Program-made: the position numbers and the translations under genes
The notes under the pieces: generated by a model
The model's input: the letters and a program-made list of their open reading frames with translations, nothing else
What the model was told of the DNA's origin: nothing
Databases searched by the model: none
Assembly: GCF_017876775.1 (NCBI RefSeq)
Contig: NZ_JAGIOP010000002.1
Location: forward strand, 1,426,001 to 1,490,000
Source of the DNA: Mycolicibacterium lutetiense
GTDB taxonomy: Bacteria > Actinomycetota > Actinomycetes > Mycobacteriales > Mycobacteriaceae
Direction of reading: 5' to 3'
Length of the DNA: 64,000 nt
Shown here: piece by piece, positions 51,672-61,318 of the stretch
How positions within the stretch are numbered: position 1 is the stretch's first letter
How the letters are laid out: the number at the start of each line of letters is the position of its first letter

Positions 51672-52865
51672 TCAGACCCGGTAGTCGGACAGCAGCCGCT
51701 TGCTGATGATGTTCTTCTGGATTTCGCTGGTGCCCTCACCGATCAGCAGGAACGGTGCGTCGCGCATCAGCCGCTCGATCTCGTACTCCTTGGAGTAGCC
51801 GTACCCGCCGTGGATCCGGAAACTCTGCTGGGTGACCTCCGAGCAGAACTCGCTGGCCAGGTATTTGGCCATGCCGGCGGCCACATCGTTGCGTTCGCCG
51901 GAATCCTTGAGCCGGGCGGCATTGACCATCATCAGATGGGCCGCCTCGACTTTCGTTGCCATCTCGGCCAATTGGAATGCCACCGCCTGATGCTCGGCAA
52001 TCGGCTTGCCGAACGTCTCCCGCTGCTGCGCGTAACGCACAGCGAGTTCAAAGGCACGGATCCCGACGCCGCAGGCCCGGGCCGAGACGTTGACGCGGCC
52101 GACCTCGACCCCGTCCATCATCTGGAAGAAGCCCTGCCCGGTCGCGCCACCGAGAACGTCGTCGGCACTGGCGCGGTAGCCGTCGAAGATCAGCTCGGTG
52201 GTGTCGATGCCCTTGTAGCCGAGCTTGTCGAGCTTGCCCGGAATCGTCAGCCCCGGGACGACTTCACCGAAGCCGGTGGGCTTTTCGACCAGGAAGGCCG
52301 TCAAGTTGCGATGCGGCTTTTCGGCGCCTTCGTCGGTGCGCACCAGCGCGGCGACCAGGGTCGAACTGCCGCCGTTGGTCAGCCACATCTTCTGGCCGTT
52401 GATGAGGTAATCACCGTCAGCCTGTCTGGCCGCCCGGGTGCGGATGGCCGCCACATCCGATCCGAGCTCGGGTTCGGACATCGAGAATGCCCCGCGGGTC
52501 TCACCAATAGCCATGCGCGGCAGGAACTTCTGCTTCTGGGCGTCAGTGCCGTGCTGGCGGATCATGTAGGCCACGATGAAGTGGGTGTTGATCACCCCGG
52601 ACACGCTCATCCAACCGCGGGCCAGTTCCTCCACACACAGCGCGTAGGTGAGCAGAGACTCTCCGAGCCCGCCGTATTCTTCGGGGATCATGAGGCCGAA
52701 CAGGCCCATGTCCTTCATCTGGTCGACGATGGCCTGCGGATAGGTGTCGGAGTGCTCCAGCTCCTGGGCGGCCGGAATAACTTCCTTGTCGACGAATTGC
52801 CTTACCGTCGACACGATCTCGGTCTGGAACTCGCTGAGTCCCAGGGTCTGGGCGAGTTTGGTCAC
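51672..52865 (-). CDS. acyl-CoA dehydrogenase
   Basis: A 397-residue dehydrogenase: FSMSEPELGSDVAAIRTRA, GQKMWLTNGG, IHGGYGYSKEYEIERLMRD and GEGTSEIQKNII, in which the Glu is the catalytic base. GTG 52865 overlaps the thiolase stop (GTGA) and follows AAAGGG. Begins a beta-oxidation step of an acyl-CoA. Confidence 0.92.
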   Translation of the reverse strand: MTKLAQTLGLSEFQTEIVSTVRQFVDKEVIPAAQELEHSDTYPQAIVDQMKDMGLFGLMIPEEYGGLGESLLTYALCVEELARGWMSVSGVINTHFIVAYMIRQHGTDAQKQKFLPRMAIGETRGAFSMSEPELGSDVAAIRTRAARQADGDYLINGQKMWLTNGGSSTLVAALVRTDEGAEKPHRNLTAFLVEKPTGFGEVVPGLTIPGKLDKLGYKGIDTTELIFDGYRASADDVLGGATGQGFFQMMDGVEVGRVNVSARACGVGIRAFELAVRYAQQRETFGKPIAEHQAVAFQLAEMATKVEAAHLMMVNAARLKDSGERNDVAAGMAKYLASEFCSEVTQQSFRIHGGYGYSKEYEIERLMRDAPFLLIGEGTSEIQKNIISKRLLSDYRV

Positions 52866-54082
52866 GATGCCACCCTTTCGAACACAGCGGCCAGGCCCTG
52901 CCCGCCACCGATACACATGGTCTCCAGCCCGTAGCGGGCCTGACGCCGATCCAATTCCCGGGCCAGCGTGGCGAGCATCCGCCCACCGGTCGCCCCGACC
53001 GGATGTCCCAGCGAGATCCCGGATCCCCGCACGTTGGTGCGCTCAAAGTCGGCCTCGCCGAACTTCCACTCCTTCATCACGGCCAGCGCCTGGGCGGCGA
53101 ACGCCTCATTGAGCTCAATCAGATCGATATCGCTCAGCTGCAGATCGGCCTTGGCCAGCGCGACCTCGGTGGCCGGTACGGGCCCGATACCCATGATGCC
53201 GGGGGCGACGCCCGCCGAGCCCCACGACACCATCCGCACCAGCGGCCGCAGTCCCAGCGCGGCAGCCTTCTCCGGAGTGGTGACGATGCACATGGATGCG
53301 GCGTCGTTCTGGCCGCTGGAGTTGCCGGCGGTCACGGTGGACTCCGGATCCTGCTTGAGCAGAACGGGTTTGAGCTTGGCCAGGGTTTCGATGGTGGTGT
53401 CGGCGCGCGGGTGCTCGTCGGTGTCGATGACCGCGTCGCCTTTGCGAGAGCGGACCGTCACCGGAATGATCTCCTCGGCCAACACCCCGGACTGCTGGGC
53501 AGCCACGGCGCTGCGATGCGAGCGCACCGCGAGCTCGTCCTGCTCGGCGCGGGTGATGCCGTATTCGCGGCGCAGATTCTCGGCGGTCTCCATCATTCCG
53601 CCGGGTACCGGATAGAACTGCCCACCGGCGGTGGTGCGTCCCCGCGCCAGCCCGTCGTGCATCCGCACGCCACTTCGCGCCCCGCCCCACCGCATGTCGG
53701 TCGAGTAGAACGCGACGTTGCTCATGCTCTCGGCGCCGCCGGCAACCACAAGGTCGTTGTCACCGCTGCGAACCTGCAGACAAGCCTGGATCACGGCCTG
53801 CAGCCCGGAACCGCAGCGCCGGTCGACCTGCATGCCGGGGACCGTCACCGGCAGCCCGGCATCGAGCGCCACCACCCGGCCGATGGCCGGGGCCTCACTG
53901 TTGGGATAGCAGTGGCCGAGAATCACGTCCTGCACCTGCTCGGGTGCCACCCCGGTGCGCTCCAACAGACCCTTCAGCGCGGCGACCCCGAGTTCGACGG
54001 CCGACAGGGACGCGAACATGCCGCCGTAGCGGCCGATCGGGGTGCGGACCGGTTCACAGATGACCGCCTCGCGGGTACTCAT
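52862..54082 (-). CDS. acetyl-CoA acetyltransferase (thiolase)
   Basis: A 406-residue thiolase with VDRRCGSGL (nucleophile), [12 protein letters not shown] (His) and TMCIGGGQG (second Cys), and [11 protein letters not shown] 54082 overlaps the SDR stop. Part of an SDR / thiolase / dehydrogenase operon. Confidence 0.93.
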   Translation of the reverse strand: MSTREAVICEPVRTPIGRYGGMFASLSAVELGVAALKGLLERTGVAPEQVQDVILGHCYPNSEAPAIGRVVALDAGLPVTVPGMQVDRRCGSGLQAVIQACLQVRSGDNDLVVAGGAESMSNVAFYSTDMRWGGARSGVRMHDGLARGRTTAGGQFYPVPGGMMETAENLRREYGITRAEQDELAVRSHRSAVAAQQSGVLAEEIIPVTVRSRKGDAVIDTDEHPRADTTIETLAKLKPVLLKQDPESTVTAGNSSGQNDAASMCIVTTPEKAAALGLRPLVRMVSWGSAGVAPGIMGIGPVPATEVALAKADLQLSDIDLIELNEAFAAQALAVMKEWKFGEADFERTNVRGSGISLGHPVGATGGRMLATLARELDRRQARYGLETMCIGGGQGLAAVFERVAS

Positions 54083-54819
54083 ACGTGCCGGCCACCGGTT
54101 ACCTCGAGCACGGTGCCGGTCATGTACGACGACAGGTCGCTGGCCAGGAACAGCGCGACCTTGGCCACCTCGTCGGGCTCACCGGCCCGGGCCATCGGGA
54201 TCTCGGCCAGCTTCTGATCCCAAATCCGTTGCGGCATAGCCTCTGTCATCGCCGACCGGATCAGGCCCGGCTGGATGGCGTTGACCCGCACCCCGAGGTG
54301 GGCGAGTTCCTTGGCCGATGCCTTGGTCATGCCGACGATGCCGGCCTTGGCCGCCGAATAGTTGGTCTGGCCGACCAAACCGACCTTGCCCGAGATCGAG
54401 GACATGTTCACGATCGCGCCGCGCTTGTTCTCCCGCATGATCGCCGCGGCCGATTTGGTGCCGTTCCAGGTGCCCTTCAGGTGCACCGCGATGACCTGAT
54501 CGAACTGATCCTCGGTCATCTTCCGCAGCGTCGCATCGCGGGTGATGCCGGCGTTGTTGACCATGATGTCCAGCCCGCCGAACCGCTCGACGGCGGCCTG
54601 CACGAGTGCCTCTACCTCAGCCGACGACGTCACGTCGCACCGCACCGCGGTCGCGACCTCGGGCCCACCCAATTCCAGGGCGGCCGCCTCGGTGGCCTCC
54701 AGGTTGACGTCACCGAGTACCACCCGGGCGCCTTCGTCGATGAAACGCTTCGCGATGGCCAGGCCCAGACCCTGGGCACCGCCTGTCACCACTGCAGTCT
54801 GACCGGTCAGCAACGACAC
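54079..54819 (-). CDS. FabG-like 3-oxoacyl reductase / SDR
   Basis: A 246-residue [29 protein letters not shown] with Ser, YSAAK for Tyr/Lys and EVTGGRHV at the end. The pattern is that of FabG-type 3-hydroxyacyl dehydrogenases. GTG 54819 is chosen over an open frame to 54867. It sits opposite the acyl-CoA dehydrogenase at 54935; the AT-rich spacer (around 54870-54890) probably holds both promoters. Confidence 0.88.
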   Translation of the reverse strand: MSLLTGQTAVVTGGAQGLGLAIAKRFIDEGARVVLGDVNLEATEAAALELGGPEVATAVRCDVTSSAEVEALVQAAVERFGGLDIMVNNAGITRDATLRKMTEDQFDQVIAVHLKGTWNGTKSAAAIMRENKRGAIVNMSSISGKVGLVGQTNYSAAKAGIVGMTKASAKELAHLGVRVNAIQPGLIRSAMTEAMPQRIWDQKLAEIPMARAGEPDEVAKVALFLASDLSSYMTGTVLEVTGGRHV

Positions 54820-54934
54820 CTGATCACCTAACTTTCGGTCGTGGGGGCTCCGTCTGAGCCAGATCATATTTCATATACGATATTGGAGATTCATCAGCCC
54901 CGCGAATCGCGGCGCGACGAAATGGAGCTTCCCT

Positions 54935-56116
54935 GTGACCACCACCGCGGCCCCCGCCGAAGTCAGCGACGAGGATTTTCGGGAGATCCTGGCGCAGACC
55001 CGCAGCTTCATCCGCACCGCCGTGGTACCCCGCGAGAACGAGATCCTGGCCACCGACCAGGTGCCCGACGATCTCCGCGACCAGGCCAAGAACATGGGAT
55101 TGTTCGGCTACGCAATTCCGCAGGAGTGGGGCGGCCTCGGGCTCAACCTGGCCCAAGATGTCGAGCTGGCAATGGAATTCGGCTATACCTCGCTGGCACT
55201 GCGGTCGATGTTCGGTACCAACAACGGCATCGCCGGGCAGGTGCTGGTGGGGTTCGGCACCGACGAGCAGAAGACCCGGTGGCTGGAGGGCATTGCCTCC
55301 GGCGCCGTCGTCGCGTCGTTCGCACTGACCGAGCCCGGCGCCGGATCCAACCCAGCGGGCCTACGCACCAAGGCCGTTCGCGACGGCGACGACTGGGTGA
55401 TCAACGGCCAGAAGCGGTTCATCACGAATGCCCCCACCGCGAATCTGTTCGTCGTATTCGCCCGCACCCGGCCCGCCGACGACGCCGGCCCGGGGATCGC
55501 CGTCTTTCTCGTGCCGGCCGAGGAAGCCGGTGTCGAAGTGGGCGCCAAGGACGCCAAGATGGGCCAGGAAGGTGCCTGGACCGCCGACGTCAATTTCACC
55601 GACGTACGGGTGCCGAACAGCGCACTCGTCGGCGGCAGTGAGGATGTCGGCTACCGGGCCGCGATGACCTCCCTGGCCCGCGGCCGGGTCCACATCGCCG
55701 CGTTGGCAGTGGGATCGGCCCAGCGCGCGCTCGACGAGTCGGTGACCTACGCCGCCGCGGCCACCCAGGGTGGCCAACCGATCGGCAGCTTCCAACTGGT
55801 GCAGGCGATGATCGCCGACCAGCAGACCGGGGTGATGGCCGGACGTGCGTTGGTCCGCGACGCCGCGGCCAAGTGGGTGTCCGGCGAGGACCGCCGCATC
55901 GCGCCCTCGGCGGCCAAGCTGTTCTGCACCGAAATGGCAGGCAATGTCGCCGATCTCGCGGTGCAGATCCACGGCGGTAGCGGTTACATGCGTGAGGTCC
56001 CGGTCGAGCGGATCTACCGGGAAGTCCGGCTACTGCGTCTCTACGAGGGCACCAGTGAGATCCAGCGACTCATCATCGGCGGCGGGTTGGTCAAGGCCGC
56101 CCAGCGCCAACTCTGA
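54935..56116 (+). CDS. acyl-CoA dehydrogenase
   Basis: A 393-residue dehydrogenase: FALTEPGAGSNPAGLRTKAV, GQKRFITNAPTANLFVVF, IHGGSGYMREVPVERIYRE and YEGTSEIQRLII with catalytic Glu. GTG 54935 follows GGAG. Related to but distinct from the enzyme at 51672. Confidence 0.92.
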   Translation: MTTTAAPAEVSDEDFREILAQTRSFIRTAVVPRENEILATDQVPDDLRDQAKNMGLFGYAIPQEWGGLGLNLAQDVELAMEFGYTSLALRSMFGTNNGIAGQVLVGFGTDEQKTRWLEGIASGAVVASFALTEPGAGSNPAGLRTKAVRDGDDWVINGQKRFITNAPTANLFVVFARTRPADDAGPGIAVFLVPAEEAGVEVGAKDAKMGQEGAWTADVNFTDVRVPNSALVGGSEDVGYRAAMTSLARGRVHIAALAVGSAQRALDESVTYAAAATQGGQPIGSFQLVQAMIADQQTGVMAGRALVRDAAAKWVSGEDRRIAPSAAKLFCTEMAGNVADLAVQIHGGSGYMREVPVERIYREVRLLRLYEGTSEIQRLIIGGGLVKAAQRQL

Positions 56117-56141
56117 AATACCTATCCACTAAGGAGAATCC

Positions 56142-56963
56142 ATGACCGAGCGGCTCGCCGGAAAAGTTGCTTTCATCACCGGAGCTGCCCGCGGCCAGGG
56201 ACGCGCGCATGCGGTCCGGATGGCCAAAGAGGGCGCCGACATCATCGCGGTCGATATCGCCGCGCCACTGCCTCCGAGCGTGCCCTACGACTCGGCTACT
56301 CCCGAGGATCTGGCCGAGACCGTGCGCCTGGTCGAGGCCACCGGCAAGCGGATCCTGGCGGTCGCCGCCGACACCCGTGATCTCGACGCCCTGCGGGCGG
56401 TGGTGGACAAGGGTGTCGCCGAGTTCGGCCGACTCGACATCATCATCGCCAACGCCGGCATCACCGTGCCCGAGGCCTGGAACGAGACAACCTCCGAGTC
56501 GTTCCGCGATGTCATCGACATCAACCTCACCGGGACCTGGAACACCGTGATGGCCGGCACCCAACACATCATCGACGGCGGCCGCGGTGGCTCGATCATC
56601 CTGATCAGCTCGGCCGCCGGCATCAAGATGCAGCCGTTCATGGTGCACTACACGGCCAGCAAGCACGGCGTCACCGGCATGGCCCGCGCCTTCGCTGCCG
56701 AGTTGGGCAAGCACCGGATCCGGGTCAACAGCCTGCATCCCGGCGCGGTCAACACCCCGATGGGTACCGGCGACATGATGACCGCGCTCAACCGGGCCAA
56801 CGAGACCAACCCCGGCCTGATGCAGATGGTGACCCCGTTCCTGCCGGATTGGATCGCCGAACCCGAGGACATCGCCGACGCCGCATGCTGGCTGGCCAGT
56901 GACGAATCTCGGTTCGTCACCGCCAGCAAGGTAGCCGTGGACCTGGGCTCGACCCAGTTCTAG
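56142..56963 (+). CDS. mycofactocin-type short-chain dehydrogenase
   Basis: A 273-residue SDR with the lead ITGAARGQGRAHAVRMAKEG and AVDIAAP plus an insertion before DLAETVRLVEATGK, the pattern of mycofactocin-associated SDRs such as carveol-dehydrogenase-like proteins, which bind NAD tightly and pass electrons to mycofactocin. ISSAAGIK and YTASK give the catalytic residues. ATG 56142 follows AAGGAG. Probably oxidises a secondary alcohol. Confidence 0.87.
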   Translation: MTERLAGKVAFITGAARGQGRAHAVRMAKEGADIIAVDIAAPLPPSVPYDSATPEDLAETVRLVEATGKRILAVAADTRDLDALRAVVDKGVAEFGRLDIIIANAGITVPEAWNETTSESFRDVIDINLTGTWNTVMAGTQHIIDGGRGGSIILISSAAGIKMQPFMVHYTASKHGVTGMARAFAAELGKHRIRVNSLHPGAVNTPMGTGDMMTALNRANETNPGLMQMVTPFLPDWIAEPEDIADAACWLASDESRFVTASKVAVDLGSTQF

Positions 56964-56965
56964 GC

Positions 56966-58483
56966 ATGCCCAGCCCCTTGAGCACGGACTTCGCGGATGC
57001 CCTGGCGGCCGGGCTCGAGGCGTACGGCGACCGGCCGTTCATCGAGGTCGCCCGAAAATGGTATTCGGGCAACGAGATAACGCAGTTCATCGGGCGGATC
57101 TCGGCCACGTTGGACCATGCCGGGGTGCTGTCGGGTGAACCGGTCGGCGTCGTGGTGCGTAACCGGGTGGCCCACGCCGCGACGATCCTCGGGTTCATCG
57201 CCGCGCGACGCCCGGTGGTGATGATCTACTCGTACCAGTCCGCCACCGCGATCGCCCGAGATGTCGAGAAACTGTCGCTGCCGGCGATTGTCGCCGATGT
57301 CGACGACTGGACACCGGAGCTGCATGGAGCGGTGACCGCGGCCGGGTCGGCCGGTCTCTCACTGTCGGGCGATCCGCTCCGGGTCGGCACGACCGCGACG
57401 CGGCAACCGGGCAGGCGGCACGACCCGGCGCTGGAACAGTCCGGCCTGCACATCCTCACCAGCGGCACCACGGGACCGCCCAAGCGAATCCCGGTCGCCA
57501 CCAACGTGCTTGAGCACACCGTGCTGAGCATGACGATCGGTGCGGGCACCGAGGTCGTCGGCCCCGACACCCCGCCCGCGCTGGTGTACTGGCCGTTCGG
57601 CAGCATCGGTGTCTGCCAACTACTGGCCGCGCCGTGCGCAGGCAAGCGCATGGTGTTGCTCGAGAAGTTCAGCGTCACCGAATGGGTTCGGGCGATCAAG
57701 ACCTACCGGATCACCCGCGCCGGGGTGCAGCCCGCGATCCTCCGGATGCTGCTGCAGGCCGACGTGCCGCCCGAGGATCTGTCCTCGCTGGAGGGGTTGT
57801 CCGGGGGCTCGGGTCCGTTGGAGCCGGAACTGCGGGCGGAATTCGAGGGTCGCTACGGGATCCCGCTGTTGTGGGCCTACGGTGCAACGGAATTCGCCGG
57901 ATCGGTATGCAGCTGGACCCCCGAGCTGTACCAACGGTACGGCGCGGACAAACCTGACAGCGTCGGACGACCCCTGCCCGGCGTGCGGGTCCGCATCGTC
58001 GACCCCGACACCGCCGCTGAAGTGCCCGCCGGCACCATCGGAGTACTCGAGGCCGCCGTCACCGTCATCGGGCCGGACTGGGTGCGCACCACCGACCTCG
58101 CTTCCATCGATGACGACGGCTTCGTCACCCTGCACGGGCGCGGAGACGGCGCGATCAACCGTGGCGGCTTCAAGGTCCTCCCGGAAGCGGTACGGCGGGT
58201 GCTGATCTCACATCCCAGCGTGCTCGATGCCTGCGTCGTGGGGGTCCCGGATTCCCGCCTGGGCGCGGTTCCGTTCGCCGCGGTCGAGCTACGACGGGAC
58301 GCCGTAGCACCCACCGACGCCGAACTGAAGAACCTGGTGCGCGAGGCGCTGCCGAGCCATCACGTGCCGGTGGCCGTGGCGGTCGTCGACGCACTCCCCG
58401 CAATGCCGCGCTCAAGGTACGGCCGGGAGACGTTGCGGCGCTGTACCGCAGCTAGCCATTCCCCGCGGACTAGGTCAGGCTGA
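56966..58483 (+). CDS. AMP-forming acyl-CoA ligase with apparent C-terminal frameshift
   Basis: As read, 505 residues. It has P-loop LTSGTTGPPKRIP, WAYGATEFAGSV and RTTDLASIDDDGFVTLHGRG. The end PAMPRSRYGRETLRR lacks the catalytic Lys. In the frame reached by adding one C to the run at 58396-58399, the sequence becomes LPRNAALKVRPGDVAALYRS and stops at 58455, a normal ligase end with its Lys. So a one-base deletion, real or a sequencing error, is likely. As read the tail overlaps the convergent hydrolase; the repaired version would not. Confidence 0.83.
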   Translation: MPSPLSTDFADALAAGLEAYGDRPFIEVARKWYSGNEITQFIGRISATLDHAGVLSGEPVGVVVRNRVAHAATILGFIAARRPVVMIYSYQSATAIARDVEKLSLPAIVADVDDWTPELHGAVTAAGSAGLSLSGDPLRVGTTATRQPGRRHDPALEQSGLHILTSGTTGPPKRIPVATNVLEHTVLSMTIGAGTEVVGPDTPPALVYWPFGSIGVCQLLAAPCAGKRMVLLEKFSVTEWVRAIKTYRITRAGVQPAILRMLLQADVPPEDLSSLEGLSGGSGPLEPELRAEFEGRYGIPLLWAYGATEFAGSVCSWTPELYQRYGADKPDSVGRPLPGVRVRIVDPDTAAEVPAGTIGVLEAAVTVIGPDWVRTTDLASIDDDGFVTLHGRGDGAINRGGFKVLPEAVRRVLISHPSVLDACVVGVPDSRLGAVPFAAVELRRDAVAPTDAELKNLVREALPSHHVPVAVAVVDALPAMPRSRYGRETLRRCTAASHSPRTRSG

Positions 58484-59383
58484 ACCCAATGTCCGGGCGA
58501 GGAACTTCACCTGGTCGTCGGCAGCCGTGTCGAACCAGTCGTGGCCCGGCCACACATCGAAGTGGTCGCACGGGTAGTGATGGACCTGAGCCCTGGCCTG
58601 CACGGCCGTTTTCATCACCGAGTTGGCCGGCACGAACCGGTCGAAGTCGGCAACCTGGATCAGCACAGGACATTTCAGGGCCTTGGCCGCGGCACCGGTG
58701 CGAATCTGCACCAGCTCCATGCCGATGGCCGAATCGACTTCGTTGCGCCACGTCGGCCCGGCGATCGCGCTGTAGCTGTCAAAGGCCCCGTCGAGGGCCA
58801 GCGCGCCGGCCTCCCCCGGCTTGGCCGCCAACGGCATCAGCGTCGGCGCCCGGCCCGCCGCCACCGCCACGCGGCTCTTCACACCCGCCAGTGTCCAGCG
58901 CAGCGCCGATGCGACATCGCGGTGTGCCACCGCAGCGCGACTCGCGGCCAGCCCGCTCGTCAACGGAGTCATGCCGATCACGGCGGCCACATCGGCGCAC
59001 TGCGCGGCCACCCGAAGGACATGGCTACCGGAGAACGACGATCCCCACAGCACCACCCGGCGGCGATCCACACCCGGCAGTCGTTGCGCTGCCGCGATGG
59101 CCGCACCGTAATCCGCCATCTGGCGCTCGACCGAAACACTCTGCCGCGGTGTTCCGTCCGAGGCCCCGAAGCCCCGATAGTCGAAGGCCACCACGTCGAG
59201 ACCGGCCGCGCTGAAGCGCTCGGCGAAGGGTTGCAGACCGGAGTCCTTGGTGCCGCCGAAACCGTGAGCCATCACCACCACCGGCCGTCCCGCCGGGCCG
59301 GTGAAGTCGTCGCCTGTGGCGGGGAAATGCCATGCGCTGCACCGGTCACCGGCCGAATGGAACGTGAGCTCGCTGTACGTCAC
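58475..59383 (-). CDS. alpha/beta hydrolase
   Basis: A 302-residue hydrolase: VVMAHGFGGTKD at the oxyanion site, LWGSSFSGSH as nucleophile elbow, VADFDRFVP for the acid and CDHFDVW for the His. GTG 59383 overlaps the monooxygenase stop (GTGA). Pairs with the flavin monooxygenase. Confidence 0.84.
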   Translation of the reverse strand: MTYSELTFHSAGDRCSAWHFPATGDDFTGPAGRPVVVMAHGFGGTKDSGLQPFAERFSAAGLDVVAFDYRGFGASDGTPRQSVSVERQMADYGAAIAAAQRLPGVDRRRVVLWGSSFSGSHVLRVAAQCADVAAVIGMTPLTSGLAASRAAVAHRDVASALRWTLAGVKSRVAVAAGRAPTLMPLAAKPGEAGALALDGAFDSYSAIAGPTWRNEVDSAIGMELVQIRTGAAAKALKCPVLIQVADFDRFVPANSVMKTAVQARAQVHHYPCDHFDVWPGHDWFDTAADDQVKFLARTLGSA

Positions 59384-60732
59384 GCCGTCACTCCCACAAT
59401 CAGGCCGGCACCGTCGGCGGCACGCTTGGCTCCCGCGGGTAGCTCGCGCACGCGGAGGTCGTGTTCGTAGATGAAGTAGTCGACCTGTTGGGTGTGCCGC
59501 GGCCGGTCGGTGCAGTGTCCGGCGTGTAGCTGTTGATCGGCATCGATCACCTGCTCCATCTCCGCCACCGGCGGCAGGCCGTACCGCCCCACCGCATAGG
59601 CGGCCAGCAATCGCGACTGACATTCCACGAACGGGAACAGCGTCGGGATCGCCTGGGCGAAACCCATGAGCACCAGATCGTTCATCCCCGGCTTGAACAT
59701 CCGCTTGTAGAGCCGGATGTGGTTGTCGGGGGCGCTGACGACATCTCGGTCGAAGAACGGAAAGGTGATGTTGTAGCCCGTCGCGTACACGATCACGTCG
59801 AACACGCCGCTGGTGCCGTCCTCGAAATGCACCGTGTCACCGTCCAACCGGGACACATTCGGCTTGGGGACGACATCACCGGACCCGAGCCGCAACGGTA
59901 GTTCCACCGACTGTGTCGGGTGCGCTTCGAAGAGCTTGTGATTCGGGGCCGGCAGCCCGTACATCGTCGGATCGGTGCCGAGCACGGGCGCAAGCATCTG
60001 CGCGAACTTGCGCTGCCACGACAACGGCAGATGGGGATTGGTCCGGAAGTATTTGTCACCTGGTTGTCCCGCAATGTATTTCGGCACGATCCAGGCGCTC
60101 GATCGGGTGGACAGCGTCACCTGGTTCTGCAGCGACTTGGATGACAACTCGACGGTGATGTCGGCGGCGCTGTTCCCGATACCCACCACCAGGATCCGCT
60201 TGCCGGTCAGCTCCAGCGGTTCCTGCGGGTCGATGTAGTGGTGCGAGTGGATCTGTTCACCGGTGAACGTCCCGGGGAAGTCCGGCAGTCGCGGATCCCA
60301 GTGGTGGCCGTTCGCGACGACGAGCAGATCGAACTCGCGGCGGGCGCCGGCCTGGTCCTCGATCTCCCAACCGCCCCCGTCGACGCGGGCCGCACGCACC
60401 ACCCCGTTGTTGAACTCGATGTTCTCCAACAGCCCGAAGGCATTCGCGTAGGCATCCAGGTACGCCTTGATATCGGAGTGGTGCGGGAACGACGGGAAGT
60501 GCTCGGGGATCGGAAAATCCTTGAACGACAACCGATGCTTGCTGGTGTCGATGTGCAGTGAGCGGTACGCGCTGCTGTGCCCGTTCGGATTGCCGAAGGC
60601 CCAGTTTCCGCCGATACGGTCCGATGCCTCGAACGTCGTGTACGGAACCCGGTAGTCCTTGAGCATCTTTCCGGCGGTGAGCCCGCTGATGCCCGCGCCG
60701 ATGATCGCGGTCCGCGGCAGTGAACGCTGCAA
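59380..60732 (-). CDS. flavin-containing monooxygenase (FMO-like)
   Basis: A 450-residue class B flavoprotein: IIGAGISGLTAG at residues 10-21, the FMO motif FTGEQIHSHHYIDP, VVGIGNSAADI as NADPH site and YATGYNITFPF. TTG 60732 is used as start, supported by AGAAGGAG seven bases upstream. Two palindromes lie 45-80 bases upstream and may control it. It may oxidise a heteroatom or a ketone. Confidence 0.86.
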   Translation of the reverse strand: MQRSLPRTAIIGAGISGLTAGKMLKDYRVPYTTFEASDRIGGNWAFGNPNGHSSAYRSLHIDTSKHRLSFKDFPIPEHFPSFPHHSDIKAYLDAYANAFGLLENIEFNNGVVRAARVDGGGWEIEDQAGARREFDLLVVANGHHWDPRLPDFPGTFTGEQIHSHHYIDPQEPLELTGKRILVVGIGNSAADITVELSSKSLQNQVTLSTRSSAWIVPKYIAGQPGDKYFRTNPHLPLSWQRKFAQMLAPVLGTDPTMYGLPAPNHKLFEAHPTQSVELPLRLGSGDVVPKPNVSRLDGDTVHFEDGTSGVFDVIVYATGYNITFPFFDRDVVSAPDNHIRLYKRMFKPGMNDLVLMGFAQAIPTLFPFVECQSRLLAAYAVGRYGLPPVAEMEQVIDADQQLHAGHCTDRPRHTQQVDYFIYEHDLRVRELPAGAKRAADGAGLIVGVTA

Positions 60733-60777
60733 AACAGTGCTCCTTCTACATTGTGATGCAGAACACTAGCAGCGGTC

Positions 60778-60814
60778 ATTGACGGGCGTCAATGAATTCT
60801 GACAACTGTCAGAA
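60778..60814. promoter_or_regulatory. two adjacent palindromes upstream of FMO operon
   Basis: ATTGACG-gg-CGTCAAT (60778-60793) and TTCTGACA-ac-TGTCAGAA (60797-60814) are both perfect inverted repeats. They share the element TGAC in both halves. They lie in the promoter gap of the monooxygenase/hydrolase operon and look like regulator sites; no regulator is adjacent. Confidence 0.6.
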
Positions 60815-60843
60815 AAGGGCCGAGGAGACCTGGCGGCAGAGAC

Positions 60844-61296
60844 TCAGCCGATGAAGCGGACGATCGACTCGGCGACCGCAGCGGGCTTGTCCGAGCCCTC
60901 GATCTCGACCGTCACCGTCATGGTGGCCTGCACCGCGCCGTCGAGTTGCGCTACGTCGGCGATCGCCGCACGCGCCCGCACGTTGGCCCCGACCCGCACC
61001 GGCGTGATGAACCGAACCTTGTTGTAGCCGTAGTTGACCGCCAACTTGACGTTGTCGACGCGATACATCTGGTGGGTGAAATGCGGCAACAGCGACAGGG
61101 TCAGCAGACCGTGCGCGATCGTCCCACCGAAGGGTCCACCGGCCGCCTTCTCGGGATCGACGTGAATCCACTGATGGTCATCGGTGGCGTCGGCGAACAG
61201 GTTCACCCGATCCTGGGTGATCTCCATCCACTCGGTCGGGCCCAACTCGCTGCCCTTTGCCGCCACGAACTCGTCAAGACCATTGAAGACTTTCAC
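60844..61296 (-). CDS. htdZ: (R)-specific enoyl-CoA hydratase, HtdZ-like (MaoC fold)
   Basis: A 150-residue hot-dog protein with the hydratase-2 motif FADATDDHQWIHVDPEKA (Asp40, His45) and PFGGTIAHGLLTLSLLPHF. The sequence, including VKLAVNYGYNKVRF and VAESIVRFIG, is very close to what I recall of M. tuberculosis Rv0130 (HtdZ). GTG 61296 with GGAGGAG six bases upstream is chosen over TTG 61302. Hydrates trans-2-enoyl-CoA. Confidence 0.88.
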   Translation of the reverse strand: MKVFNGLDEFVAAKGSELGPTEWMEITQDRVNLFADATDDHQWIHVDPEKAAGGPFGGTIAHGLLTLSLLPHFTHQMYRVDNVKLAVNYGYNKVRFITPVRVGANVRARAAIADVAQLDGAVQATMTVTVEIEGSDKPAAVAESIVRFIG

Positions 61297-61318
61297 GCTC
61301 AACTCCTCCCGACCGTGG

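Noticed and set aside
54868..54892. AT-rich sequence around CATATTTCATATACGATATTGG between divergent genes as an operator.
   Set aside because: Symmetry is too poor to call a palindrome; it is probably just promoter DNA.
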